Notes: generated by a model from the sequence alone, not told the origin. 35,792 bases of DNA from Candidatus Iainarchaeum sp. (GCA_017609985.1 JAFCCW010000001.1:80397-116188); one strand, 5' to 3'; positions 1-9,647 are shown, counted from the stretch's first letter. A program made the numbers and translations.

Positions 1-801
1 ATCAGGAAAGTTGTTTGTGCAATGAAAGATCCAAATCCATTGGTTGCTGGCAAGGGAATTAATAGACTGAAAAGAGCAGGAATAATAGTTGAAACAGGTT
101 TGTTGAAAGAAAAAGCAAAAGACCTGAACAAGGCTTTTGTTAAATGGGTGCTGACGGGAAAGCCTTTTGTGACGTTGAAGATTGCAATGACCGAGAATGG
201 ATTTATTTCCTGGGGAAATGGAAAAAGGAAAAAAATTACTGAAAAAGAAAGCCTGCAAAAAGTTCAAGAACTGAGAGCAGAGCATGACGCAGTGCTTGTT
301 GGAATAAACACTGTGTTAAAAGACAACCCAAAATTATCAAACAGGTCGGGCATGGGAGAACAGCCGGCAAAAATTATATTGGATTCAAATTTGAAAATTC
401 CGCTGGACTCAAAAATTATTAAAGGAAAGGGAAAAATAATAATTTTTCACTCAGGAAGAAATATTGATAAGGAAAGAAAGCTGAAGAAAAAAGAAGTGGA
501 CCTTGAAAAAGTGAAAGGAATTAAAGGAAAAATTCCAATACAGAAAGTATTGCAAGTGCTTGGCAAAAAAGGAATAACAAGCCTGTTGGTGGAAGGCGGT
601 CAGGAAATAAACACTTCTTTTATTGAAGAAGGAAAAGCAGACAAGCTTGTGTTGTTTATGTCAAAAAAGAATGTGAAAAACGGAATGTATTTTGTGAAAA
701 TCTTAAAAAATAAAAATCTGCTTGACACAAAAGCCACAAAAATTAAAAATTGGAAAATTCAGAGAAAAGGAAAAGATTTGATGCTGGACGCCTATTTTTA
801 G
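1..801 (+). CDS. ribD: Bifunctional RibD-like protein (end of deaminase domain plus reductase domain), 5' truncated by window edge
   Basis: Frame +1 is open from base 1 (IRKVVCAMKDPNPLVAGKGINRLKRAGIIVETGLL...LNKAFVKWVLTGKPFVTLKIAMTENGFIS), the RibD deaminase/reductase junction; VEGG motif near C-terminus; stop TAG 799-801. Confidence 0.88.
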   Translation: MRKVVCAMKDPNPLVAGKGINRLKRAGIIVETGLLKEKAKDLNKAFVKWVLTGKPFVTLKIAMTENGFISWGNGKRKKITEKESLQKVQELRAEHDAVLVGINTVLKDNPKLSNRSGMGEQPAKIILDSNLKIPLDSKIIKGKGKIIIFHSGRNIDKERKLKKKEVDLEKVKGIKGKIPIQKVLQVLGKKGITSLLVEGGQEINTSFIEEGKADKLVLFMSKKNVKNGMYFVKILKNKNLLDTKATKIKNWKIQRKGKDLMLDAYF

Positions 802-872
802 GAATTAGTAAAAAACCTAATCAATCAATAGTTTATTTATATATCCAAAAACACAATATTTGAGGTGATTTA

Positions 873-2414
873 ATGAAGTCTGAATGGATTGTGATTGCAC
901 TAATTGGAATATCAATAATTTTAGCAGGATGCTTAACCGAGAATGCATTAAGCCCAAGCATAGTGATTGAAGAAGCAGACAAATTATTGGGAAAAGAACT
1001 TGCAGTGATTGGAGCCGCGAGAGGATTGGAAGGTTCAAATCCTGAAATAATATTGCTTTACGATTCTGAAAGAGGACTGGAAATAAGAGGAATTGATTTT
1101 CCAGAAGGATATTATGACAAAAAGTTTATCGCAACCGGAGTTCTAAAAGAAGAGAATGGAAAATATTACTTAGAAGCCAAAAAAATAGAGGAAGTAAGTG
1201 AGGTAATTCCAGACAATGGAGACGACTGTGTTTGCACAGCAGAGTATGCTCCTGTTTGTGGAACAGACGGAGAAACTTATAGTAATTCGTGCATGGCAGA
1301 ATGCGCAGGAATAGAAATTGAGTATAGTGGAGAATGTGAATCTCAAGGATGTTACTGCCCCGAACTCTGGGACCCGGTTTGTGGAATAGATGGAGAAACA
1401 TACGCAAACAGTTGCACAGCAGGGTGTGCAGGAGTAAAAATAAGCTATGACGAAGAATGCAGTGAGACAGGTTGTTCAGAAGGCTATGTTTATTCCGAAA
1501 TGAGCTGTAAATGCGTTCCAGACCCATCTGATTGTGGTCTGTTGTTTGGAGATGAATGTGAACAAAACAGTGAATGTAGCTTGTTCAACAGAAGCGGAAG
1601 TTGCGGATGTCCAATGTGTGAAAACTTTCTGACACAATGCCTGCCAAAAACAGAGCCCGAGGAAAGATGTTATGGAGAAGGAGAATCCCTCGGAGCAGTA
1701 GTGCCAGAACATCTTGACAGAGAATGCTGTGAAGGACTGTATTCATATGTAGCGTGTGCTGGAGACGGAGTGATTGCAGGTTGCCCAATGGGAACAAGAG
1801 GAACCTGTGAAAAACTTGTTAAGTCTCACAAAATGAACGAATGTGGCGGAAACAGCATAGAACCATACAGCACTATTGGAAACATTGTGTCAATTGAAGA
1901 AAATGGAAGCTTGATAACAGTGGAAGCAGATTTTTCAACATATTGTGGAGGCACAGAAATAACAGCAAGTGCTGTGAAAAAAGGAAACAAAATTTACCTA
2001 AGCTATAATGAAAAAATTGTTGGGAATTTAACAAAATGCATGTGTGCAAAAAGTGTGAAAACTGTATTGAGAAATTCTTTTATGGCATCAGAAATAGCAG
2101 AGATTGTTTACAAAGGAGAAGAACTTGAACTGCCTGCAGAGAAAAAACCAAACGAAGAAGATTTATATTCCTGCAAGGAAGATGAAGACTGTGTTTCTAT
2201 TGCAACAGGATGCTGTGGATGTTCAATGGGCGGTTCAATGACTGCCATAAACAAATCTTACAAGGAATACTGGCAAGAGAGTGTAATAGGTGACTGCTTA
2301 AATATTATGTGCCCTGCATGGTACAGATGTGAAGAATATGGGGCAGTGAGCTGTCAAAGCAACAAGTGTGAAATAGAGCTTATTTCACAGGGTGACATTA
2401 TAGCCCAAGGTTAA
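873..2414 (+). CDS. Secreted Cys-rich lipoprotein with two Kazal-type protease-inhibitor-like domains
   Basis: N-terminal signal with lipobox (IILAGC); two repeats CxCxxEYAPVCGTDGETYSNSCMAECAG and CYCPELWDPVCGIDGETYANSCTAGCAG match the Kazal signature; many further Cys. Confidence 0.85.
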   Translation: MKSEWIVIALIGISIILAGCLTENALSPSIVIEEADKLLGKELAVIGAARGLEGSNPEIILLYDSERGLEIRGIDFPEGYYDKKFIATGVLKEENGKYYLEAKKIEEVSEVIPDNGDDCVCTAEYAPVCGTDGETYSNSCMAECAGIEIEYSGECESQGCYCPELWDPVCGIDGETYANSCTAGCAGVKISYDEECSETGCSEGYVYSEMSCKCVPDPSDCGLLFGDECEQNSECSLFNRSGSCGCPMCENFLTQCLPKTEPEERCYGEGESLGAVVPEHLDRECCEGLYSYVACAGDGVIAGCPMGTRGTCEKLVKSHKMNECGGNSIEPYSTIGNIVSIEENGSLITVEADFSTYCGGTEITASAVKKGNKIYLSYNEKIVGNLTKCMCAKSVKTVLRNSFMASEIAEIVYKGEELELPAEKKPNEEDLYSCKEDEDCVSIATGCCGCSMGGSMTAINKSYKEYWQESVIGDCLNIMCPAWYRCEEYGAVSCQSNKCEIELISQGDIIAQG

Positions 2415-2420
2415 GAATGG

Positions 2421-3476
2421 TTAGGGTGCAAAAGAAATTCCCTGCACAGAAATTTTTGCAGGCTGTCCCATGCCCCCCACTACTTCAAACTTGCAACCGA
2501 GAATTTTTTCACAAACAGAAATATTTGTAAGAGTGTGCTGGGAAAGCGCAGTGCACTGAATTTCACTTTTTCCGTTAGCAATAGCCATGAAGGGAATAAG
2601 CTGATCTGCAAGATGAGAATCAACTGGCTTTGCAGGGCCTAGTTCAGCAAGAAGATTTTTTGCAGCCTGCTCTCCAATTTGTTCAGCAGGAATTCCCTTT
2701 TGCCCAATCGAACTTGCTCCGATTATAGAACCATCTGAAAACTTCGCAAACAAAGAAACTGAAGAACCAATAGTGTTAGAGCGATTAGGTTCTGCTTTGA
2801 TTTCCTGATTCCAATCAAAATCAGAAAGATTGGATTTTTTAAGAAAATTTTTTGCACCAAGAGCCTGATTTCTGGAAACCTCTTGAGGAAGAGAAGAAGA
2901 AAAAGAGAAACATTCAATTGATTGAAGAGAACCCTGTTCAAGAAGAGTAATTGGTTTGAGAGGAAGAGAAGACTTTTTTGAAGTGAATGAAACAGAACCG
3001 TTTCCCTTCGGAAAAAAACCTGTCGAAATAAGTTTAAGAGAGAGTTTTGCACCTGCACGATTGAGAACTGGAAAAAGAAGCTTGTTCAAATAAGTTATTG
3101 TCGGCGCCCACTTGACTGACGTGCCCCCCTCAATTCTCACAGTGCAATCAACTGGAAGAGAAGCTGGAAGAATTTGCTGAAGAAGAAGAGAAATTGAACC
3201 AGCAGTGCCAATTTTTACTGCAAAACGAGAATCACTTATTTTTTCAGGTTTGAATGAAAGAGAATGGCTATTCCGAAACACTCCTGAAACCTCAGCAGAA
3301 CAAATATTTGCCAGGGCATTTACTCCAGCAATATGCTGAGGCTTAAGGCCTGGCGACGGGCGAGAAGAACGAATATTATTTATTTTTATTTCTTTGCCAG
3401 TTAAGGCAGCAAGGGACAGGGAAGTACGCAAAATTTGGCCCCCGCCCTCTCCCTCAGAACCATCTATTTCAAGCAT
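2421..3476 (-). CDS. rtcA: RNA 3'-terminal phosphate cyclase
   Basis: MLEIDGSEGEGGGQILRTSLSLAALTGKEIKINNIRSSRPSPGLKPQH is the RtcA N-terminal signature. Confidence 0.93.
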   Translation of the reverse strand: MLEIDGSEGEGGGQILRTSLSLAALTGKEIKINNIRSSRPSPGLKPQHIAGVNALANICSAEVSGVFRNSHSLSFKPEKISDSRFAVKIGTAGSISLLLQQILPASLPVDCTVRIEGGTSVKWAPTITYLNKLLFPVLNRAGAKLSLKLISTGFFPKGNGSVSFTSKKSSLPLKPITLLEQGSLQSIECFSFSSSLPQEVSRNQALGAKNFLKKSNLSDFDWNQEIKAEPNRSNTIGSSVSLFAKFSDGSIIGASSIGQKGIPAEQIGEQAAKNLLAELGPAKPVDSHLADQLIPFMAIANGKSEIQCTALSQHTLTNISVCEKILGCKFEVVGGMGQPAKISVQGISFAP

Positions 3477-3535
3477 ATAAAAATTAGTTGTGAATATTAA
3501 TAATAAGGTTTTGGAAGCTATTGCGTGTGGTTGAG

Positions 3536-4450
3536 ATGAAGGTTGTGGTAACAGGAAGCACTGGTTTTCTTGGAAAAGAAATTTGCAAACAACTGAGAGA
3601 AAAAGGATTCAGAGTAAAAGAATTTTCGCGCTCTCGGGGATTTGACCTGCTAAAAAAAGAAGACTGCGAAAAAGCCTGTGAAAAAGCAGACTATGTTGTT
3701 CATTCTGCAGCAATAATAAGTGAGAGAGAGAAAAACATAATGGAAGCAGTGAATGTGCAAGGCACAAAAAATATTCTGGAAGCAGCAGCGAAAGCAAGAG
3801 TAAAACATTTTCTGCACGTAAGCAGCACCTCAGTTTATGGGATGCCAAAAGGGGAACTAACCGAAGAAAGCGAGAAACACCCAAAATATCTTTACGAAAA
3901 ATCAAAGCTTGAAGCAGAAAAAGTTGTGCTAAGTTTTCAGGAAATGCTGCCAGTGACAATTATAAGGCCTCCAATAATTTTCGGAGCAAACAAGACCTGG
4001 GAAAAAATAATTGAATATGCAAAAAGCAAGAGCCCTGTTCCAGGAGATGGAAAAAACCCATTCCAGTTTGGGTACATAAAAAATATAGCTTCAGCAATAG
4101 TGTTCCTGCTTGGAAAAGAAGAAGCTTTTTCAGAAGCATATCTTGTGGCAGATGACGAAAAGAAAAGCTTTGAAGAAGTAGTAAAACTTTTTAGAAGAGA
4201 ATTAGGATTAAGTGAAAAAACTGTGAAAATCCCATTATGGATTGCGCTGACAGGAGCTTATGGAATAGAATTTTTTGCAAAGGCAAGAGGAAAATATACT
4301 TCTTATTCCCCAGAGAATGTGAAAAGACTTGCAAAGAGAATGGAGTATGATATTTCAAAAATTAAAAATTTGGGGTGGAAGCCAAAGTATGGAGTGGAGG
4401 AAGCAGTAAAGGAAGTAGTTGGGGAGTTAAAGAATGAAGGAAAGCTTTGA
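3536..4450 (+). CDS. NAD-dependent epimerase/dehydratase (extended SDR)
   Basis: MKVVVTGSTGFLGKEICKQL Rossmann motif and YxxxK (YLYEKSK); ORF track starts at TTG 3521, but ATG 3536 looks more likely. Confidence 0.88.
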   Translation: MKVVVTGSTGFLGKEICKQLREKGFRVKEFSRSRGFDLLKKEDCEKACEKADYVVHSAAIISEREKNIMEAVNVQGTKNILEAAAKARVKHFLHVSSTSVYGMPKGELTEESEKHPKYLYEKSKLEAEKVVLSFQEMLPVTIIRPPIIFGANKTWEKIIEYAKSKSPVPGDGKNPFQFGYIKNIASAIVFLLGKEEAFSEAYLVADDEKKSFEEVVKLFRRELGLSEKTVKIPLWIALTGAYGIEFFAKARGKYTSYSPENVKRLAKRMEYDISKIKNLGWKPKYGVEEAVKEVVGELKNEGKL

Positions 4451-4820
4451 AGAACTTTTAAAAGTAATGGAACGACTCAGGAAAGAATGTGACTGGGACA
4501 AAGAACAGAGTTTCGAAACACTTGTCCCATATACACTGGAAGAAGCACAGGAAATAGCAGAAGCAGTTGAAAAAAAAGACTGGGACAACCTAAAAGAAGA
4601 ACTTGGGGATGTGCTGTACCACATACTGTTTTATTCAGAAATTGCAAAAGAACAAGGCTTGTTTGACATTAAAGACGTGCTGAAAGAAGCAAGAAAAAAA
4701 CTTGTTAGAAGGCACCCGCATGTGTTTGGAGATGTGAAGGTTAGTGGAGTAAAAGAAATAAAAGAAAACTGGAAGAGAATTAAAGAAGAAGAAAAGAAAG
4801 AGAAAGAAAAAAAAGCCTGA
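4434..4820 (+). CDS. mazG: MazG-family nucleotide pyrophosphohydrolase
   Basis: LRKECDWDKEQSFETLVPYTLEEAQEIAEAVEKKDWDNLKEELGDVLYHILFYSEIA; overlaps the upstream gene by 17 nt. Confidence 0.92.
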   Translation: MKESFEELLKVMERLRKECDWDKEQSFETLVPYTLEEAQEIAEAVEKKDWDNLKEELGDVLYHILFYSEIAKEQGLFDIKDVLKEARKKLVRRHPHVFGDVKVSGVKEIKENWKRIKEEEKKEKEKKA

Positions 4821-4927
4821 AAAAATAAGAAAAAGCATAAAGAAAAAAACAAACATGCGGAAAGTAAAAAATAAAGAAAAAAAGTAAAAAAAAGAAAATT
4901 CAAAAAAATAAAAAAAATGAAAATAGA

Positions 4928-5698
4928 TTATTTTTTCTTTTTTCCAGCAAGTCTGATTGCTTTTGAAAAAGAAGAAATTTTTTTCTTCAAAGCTTTTGCG
5001 TTTTCAAAAGCAGTGCCTATAACAATTATGTCAGCACCCGCCAAAACACGCTCTGACGCCTGCTTTGGAGTCTTGATTCCCCCTCCAACAATCAAAGGAA
5101 TTGAACCAAGAGCTTGCTTTGCATATTTCACAATTGGAAGAGTTACTGGAAACTCTGCTCCACTTCCAGCTTCAAGATAAACTAATCGCATTCCCATCAG
5201 CTTTGCTGCAAGAGCATAAGCAGAAGTAAGTTTTGGTTTACGAACAGGAAGCGGACGCACATCTCCAACCCAGCCAGCAGCAGTGTTCTGACCTGGTTCC
5301 ACAACCAAATAAGCCATCGGAACAGTTTCAATTCCACTTCTTGCAACAAGGGGAGCAGCAAGAGCCTGAACTCCAGAAATATAGTAAGGATTTCTGGAAT
5401 TGAGAAGAGACATGAAAAGAAGAACATCAGCGTAACTGCTTACACCTGAGATGTCGCCGGGAAACAAAAGAACAGGAAGTTCTGGAGCAGATTTCTTGAT
5501 TGACTTAATAGTATTGTCAAGAAGCTCGCCCTGCACACCCACGGTTCCCCCAACAAGAATAGCATCAGCTCCGCCAGCCATAGCCTGCTTTGCAGTCCCG
5601 CCAGCATTTTCATAACCAACATCCTCCGGGTCAATTAACACAAACAAAAGAGCTTTTTCTTTTTTAATTTTTTTTAAAATTTCATCAAAGACAGACAC
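4928..5698 (-). CDS. Geranylgeranylglyceryl phosphate synthase family protein (paralog A, canonical-looking)
   Basis: LIDPED, LFPGDISGVSSYADVLLFMSLLNS, YLEAGSGAEFPV, VGGGIKTPKQA, GTAFE motifs of GGGPS/PcrB family. Confidence 0.88.
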   Translation of the reverse strand: MSVFDEILKKIKKEKALLFVLIDPEDVGYENAGGTAKQAMAGGADAILVGGTVGVQGELLDNTIKSIKKSAPELPVLLFPGDISGVSSYADVLLFMSLLNSRNPYYISGVQALAAPLVARSGIETVPMAYLVVEPGQNTAAGWVGDVRPLPVRKPKLTSAYALAAKLMGMRLVYLEAGSGAEFPVTLPIVKYAKQALGSIPLIVGGGIKTPKQASERVLAGADIIVIGTAFENAKALKKKISSFSKAIRLAGKKKK

Positions 5699-5713
5699 AA
5701 CAAAAACCTCGCA

Positions 5714-6508
5714 TTATTTTCGTTTCCTAACTCCTTTTTCAACAGCAGAAACAAGACCTGAAACAACTTTTTCAGCTTTCTTCAAATCTCCTCCTGTTTT
5801 TTCAAGAGCAGTTCCAAAATGAATTATTGAAGCACCCGCAAGAGCTGTTTCAAAAGCATAATTTTCATTTCTAACACCGCCTGCAACAACAAGGGGAATA
5901 TTAGTCATTGAAGAAACATGAGCAACCATTTCGGGAGGAGCAGGAGAATGAGCTCCCCCGCCAGACTCAAGAATTGTAAGATGGGCTCCAAGATACTGGC
6001 CAGCTAAAGCAGTTGCAGAAGCAAGATATGGTTTGTCACGCGGAATAAGATGAGCGCGACCAACCCAGCCAACTGCTCTGCCAGGCTCGGTGATAATGTA
6101 AGAAGTGGGAATGACTTCCAGCCCCATTTTTTTTACGGGAATAGAAGAAGCAGTTTGTGCTCCAGAAATAAAATAAGGGTCAAGAGAATTAAGCATTGAC
6201 ATAAAATAAATAGCATCAGCGTTGGGGGAGAGAGTTGCAATGTTTCCAGGAAACAAAATAACTGGAAGAGAACAAGAAGCTTTTATTTCATCAATTGTTT
6301 CATGCAAAAGCTTTCCCTGCGCGCCAACACTTCCACCAACAGCAACAGCAAATATTCCATTTTTTTCAGCAACAGAAGCTATTTTTCCAGCAGTTTCAAC
6401 GCTCTGATTAGGAGGGTCAATCACAAGAAAAGGAAGACATTTCATTTCAGAAATCCCATTAAGGATGGTTTCATAAACTTTTCCAAAGTGTGAATGCATC
6501 AAAATCAC
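5714..6508 (-). CDS. Geranylgeranylglyceryl phosphate synthase family protein (paralog B, diverged)
   Basis: VIDPPNQ, LFPGNIATLSPNADAIYFMSMLNSLDPYFISGAQ, ILESGGGAHSPAP, AGGVRNENYAFETALAGAS, GTALE; same fold and motif order as the neighbouring paralog. Confidence 0.82.
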   Translation of the reverse strand: MILMHSHFGKVYETILNGISEMKCLPFLVIDPPNQSVETAGKIASVAEKNGIFAVAVGGSVGAQGKLLHETIDEIKASCSLPVILFPGNIATLSPNADAIYFMSMLNSLDPYFISGAQTASSIPVKKMGLEVIPTSYIITEPGRAVGWVGRAHLIPRDKPYLASATALAGQYLGAHLTILESGGGAHSPAPPEMVAHVSSMTNIPLVVAGGVRNENYAFETALAGASIIHFGTALEKTGGDLKKAEKVVSGLVSAVEKGVRKRK

Positions 6509-6510
6509 TT

Positions 6511-7170
6511 CTATAAATAAGCGGAGCCAAAAGTTTTTAAAGCAGTTTTAATGTTTTTTTCCTGCTCGCCTCTGAGCACGAGACCGTGGCCTGGGAGAAG
6601 CAAATCAAAGTCAATTTTTAGAAGAGAAGAAATTGATTTTTCAAGTTCCAAGGGACTTCCCGACGGCAAATCATCCCTGCCTCTGCTACCATAAAATAGA
6701 GTGTCTCCACTGAAAAGAAGGCCAAGATTTTTCTCTAAAAAACAAACACTTCCAGAAGTGTGACCAGGGGAAGGAATTACTTCAAGAAAAAAAGGAGAAA
6801 TTGCAAGCTTTCTCTTTCTGGAAAGAGAAACAGAAATCTTGGGAAAAAAACTTGTTCCAAAAAGAGAGGACACAGTAAAATCAGCGTCCTTGTCAGATAC
6901 TTTTCCAGAATCAGGAGAATGCATAAAAGATTCAGCATTGGAGAAGGGTTGAGAAGCAGAAAAATGGTCAGAATGACCGTGAGAAAAAATCAAAAAATCA
7001 ATTTCTTTTGGAGAAACACCGAGGCTTGCAAGAGACTCAACCAGATACTGGGTGTTTTGCTCAATTCCAGGATCAATCAATGCTTTTTTTTCTCCAAGAA
7101 GCAGGAAGGAATTGCTTCCAGAATTAGGAGAATATAGAACAAAGGCGTTTTCAGCTATCTTTTCGAACAT
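6511..7170 (-). CDS. Metallo-beta-lactamase fold hydrolase
   Basis: SHGHSDHFSA (HxHxDH), SPGHTSGSVCF, FSGDTLF, LPGHG motifs. Confidence 0.9.
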   Translation of the reverse strand: MFEKIAENAFVLYSPNSGSNSFLLLGEKKALIDPGIEQNTQYLVESLASLGVSPKEIDFLIFSHGHSDHFSASQPFSNAESFMHSPDSGKVSDKDADFTVSSLFGTSFFPKISVSLSRKRKLAISPFFLEVIPSPGHTSGSVCFLEKNLGLLFSGDTLFYGSRGRDDLPSGSPLELEKSISSLLKIDFDLLLPGHGLVLRGEQEKNIKTALKTFGSAYL

Positions 7171-7207
7171 TTAAAGGAATAGAGGCAAAATCGTTAAAAG
7201 CAGTTTC

Positions 7208-8542
7208 ATGAAAGAAATGAGTATGGACATAAATAATACTGAAGAAATCATTGCACACATCAGAGAAAAGACTGGAAAAGAAGACGAAGAAGTCAAACAA
7301 TTGATTGAAAACAAGAAAGAACGATTTTCAGGACTGTTAACTGATGCTGGAGCCGCATTCATGGTAGCCAAAGAACTCAAGCTAGATGTGAATGCAGCAG
7401 AAAGTGTTTCTGAAAACCTGAAAATAAACCAGTTAGAAGAAGGAATGAACAATGTTGATGTTGCAGGAATAGTTAAGCAAATTTTTTCACCAAGAACATT
7501 TGAAAAAGAGGGAAAAAAAGGATTATTAAACAACCTGATTATTGCAGACAACTCTGGAGAAATACGAGCAACAGTCTGGAACCAGGATGTAAAAAAGCTG
7601 GAAGAACTAAAAGTAGAAAAAGGCAGCAAATTGAGATTAAAAAACTGTTATGTAAGCGCATACAATGAAAAACCACAGATAAACCTTGGATTCAACGGAG
7701 AAATGATTGTTAACCCAAGTGACTTAACAGAAGGATTTCCAAAAATAGAAACCAATGAAAAAAAAATAGCTGAGTTGAGAGAAGGATTATCAAGTGTTGA
7801 TGTAAAAGCCAGAGTGATAAGAGTCTATGAAGAAAGCGGTTTTGAAAAAGACGGAAGAAAAGGAAAGGTTAGAAACTTTGAAATAGGGGATGATACAGGA
7901 AAAATCAGAGCAACAGCATGGAATGATTTAAGTGAACAAGTAGGAAAATTAGACCAAGGAGATCCAATCAAAATAGAAAATGGATACACAAAAAAAGGAC
8001 TCAAAGAAGAGCCAGAACTGCATCTTGGCTGGAGTGCAAGAATAGTAACTGCAGAAGACGAAGGACTTCCAAAAATTGAAGAATTGACCGACGAAAAAAT
8101 AGAGAAGAAAAAAATTGCAGATTTAGGGGAAGGAGACAAGTTTGTGGAAATAGAGGGAAGAATTATTGCTGTGCAACCAGGCAAATTGTTCTACGAAGTC
8201 TGCGGAAAATGTGGAAGAAAAGCAAAACAGCTGGAAACAGGAAAAGTTTGCGAAAATTGTGGAGAAATAGAAAAGGAAGACATTAACCTTGTTATTGGAG
8301 TGCGAGTTGATGATGGAAGTGCACAGATAGATGTTGCAGGATTTGGAAACTCAGCAGAAAAAATAATCGGGCTGGGAAAAGAAGAATTCAAGAAAAAAGA
8401 AAAAGAAGAAGGAATAGAAAAAATATTCAACGAGCTGGAAAAAGAGCTTGTTGAAAAGAAAATAAAAACAAGCGGTTATGTGAGAAAAAACACTTTCTCA
8501 GACCAGCTAGAGTTTGTAGTGAAGACAGTGAAGTTTGAATAA
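7208..8542 (+). CDS. Replication protein A (OB-fold ssDNA-binding protein with zinc ribbon)
   Basis: Repeated OB-fold segments (DNSGEIRATVWNQDV; DDTGKIRATAWNDLSEQV; VDDGSAQIDVAGFG) and CGKCGRKAKQLETGKVCENCG. Confidence 0.9.
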   Translation: MKEMSMDINNTEEIIAHIREKTGKEDEEVKQLIENKKERFSGLLTDAGAAFMVAKELKLDVNAAESVSENLKINQLEEGMNNVDVAGIVKQIFSPRTFEKEGKKGLLNNLIIADNSGEIRATVWNQDVKKLEELKVEKGSKLRLKNCYVSAYNEKPQINLGFNGEMIVNPSDLTEGFPKIETNEKKIAELREGLSSVDVKARVIRVYEESGFEKDGRKGKVRNFEIGDDTGKIRATAWNDLSEQVGKLDQGDPIKIENGYTKKGLKEEPELHLGWSARIVTAEDEGLPKIEELTDEKIEKKKIADLGEGDKFVEIEGRIIAVQPGKLFYEVCGKCGRKAKQLETGKVCENCGEIEKEDINLVIGVRVDDGSAQIDVAGFGNSAEKIIGLGKEEFKKKEKEEGIEKIFNELEKELVEKKIKTSGYVRKNTFSDQLEFVVKTVKFE

Positions 8543-8551
8543 AAACTGATT

Positions 8552-9133
8552 TTATGGTGCAGGGAGCAGAAATAATAAAAAAATATAAAGGCAAAATATT
8601 GCCAGCAACTCAACCCACCCCCAAGCAAGAACAAGAATGAAATTCCAAACAATCAAAACCTTTATCATCAACCATGCCTGCTCAGTTGAAATCCTTTTAA
8701 CCGCTAAACGAATCAGATAAATTATTATAGCAAAAATCAAAACCGTAAAAAGCAGAATAGTGAAAAGCTTTAATGCGACAACTTCTGTTGAATGAGACCA
8801 CCCATCAAGGGAAAGCAATGAAAGCAGTCCCGAAGATGCAAACACACCAGTAATAAGGGCAACAGGAAACACAGAAATAACAATTGATGGAAGAAGGGAA
8901 ACAGTAAGAGAAAGCCAGATTTTGCCTTTCTTGAAAAGCCATATTGACAAAAAAGAAACAGCCAAAAACAACAGCACGTGAAACAGCAACAACCCAATGC
9001 TGATTACACCAGCTTCAAATTCATCAAAATAATTAAGGTCTGAAAACCCAACGAAATATAAAAACAGCTCAAAAATCAGGAAAAGCAATGCAACGGCCAC
9101 CACAACAATTTGCACATTAAGACTTGTTTTCAT
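8552..9133 (-). CDS. Multi-pass integral membrane protein, unknown function
   Basis: Several hydrophobic segments; ATG start; no recognised family. Confidence 0.6.
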   Translation of the reverse strand: MKTSLNVQIVVVAVALLFLIFELFLYFVGFSDLNYFDEFEAGVISIGLLLFHVLLFLAVSFLSIWLFKKGKIWLSLTVSLLPSIVISVFPVALITGVFASSGLLSLLSLDGWSHSTEVVALKLFTILLFTVLIFAIIIYLIRLAVKRISTEQAWLMIKVLIVWNFILVLAWGWVELLAIFCLYIFLLFLLPAP

Positions 9134-9178
9134 CGAGCTACAAGGAATTTGAGATATATAAATTTTTGTAGAATAAAA

Positions 9179-9196
9179 TTCACCGGAAACCCAGAG
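9179..9196. repeat. Imperfect direct repeat copy 1 (TTCACCGGAAACCCAGAG)
   Basis: 15/18 identical to 10017-10034; the two copies flank the 9312-9993 gene pair. Confidence 0.45.
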
Positions 9197-9280
9197 CCCA
9201 AAAGCAATTTTAAATAACAGAATTATAATTTTTATTGAGCAGGCTAAGAAAGTGGTTGAAAGAAAGAATTAAAAAGTAGT

Positions 9281-9299
9281 TATAACATTAAATGTTATA
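9281..9299. promoter_or_regulatory. Palindromic candidate operator TATAACATT-A-AATGTTATA
   Basis: Perfect 9-bp arms around 1 nt, ending 12 nt before the ATG at 9312. Confidence 0.6.
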
Positions 9300-9311
9300 T
9301 GAGTTGGTTGA

Positions 9312-9647
9312 ATGAGTTTAAAGGAGTATGTCTCAAGGCTAAGCAGAGAGGATTTTATTTATGTCATGATTGAAACAGCAGAAGGAAAGACGGTTAATTT
9401 GACAGTGGTTTATTTCAGTGAATTTGATGGGTTTGCAGAGGAAATTTTTAGGGTTGACTGTGCGCACGGCTTTCTGCACAAGCATTTGCTCTTTAAGCCA
9501 AAGGAAAGAATTGAAATAATTGAAAGAGAACTAAGCGGAGAACTTGACAAAGAGCTTGTTGATGAAATAAAAGCGAACTGGAAAGAAATGAAGAAAAAAT
9601 ATTTCCTATTAAAGAAAAGAGGTGAATTAAGTGGACAAAAAAGTTAA
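9312..9647 (+). CDS. Small protein, candidate toxin of a toxin-antitoxin-like pair
   Basis: 111 aa with motif FRVDCAHGFLHKHLLF resembling the His-rich signature of TumE/DUF6516- or DUF7718-type small archaeal proteins; overlaps the downstream HTH gene by 17 nt. Confidence 0.55.
   Translation: MSLKEYVSRLSREDFIYVMIETAEGKTVNLTVVYFSEFDGFAEEIFRVDCAHGFLHKHLLFKPKERIEIIERELSGELDKELVDEIKANWKEMKKKYFLLKKRGELSGQKS

Noticed and set aside
4821-4927. A-rich repetitive tract that superficially looks repeat-like
   Set aside because: Low-complexity A/G sequence between convergent genes; no regular repeat-spacer structure, so not CRISPR. No CRISPR array was seen anywhere in the window.
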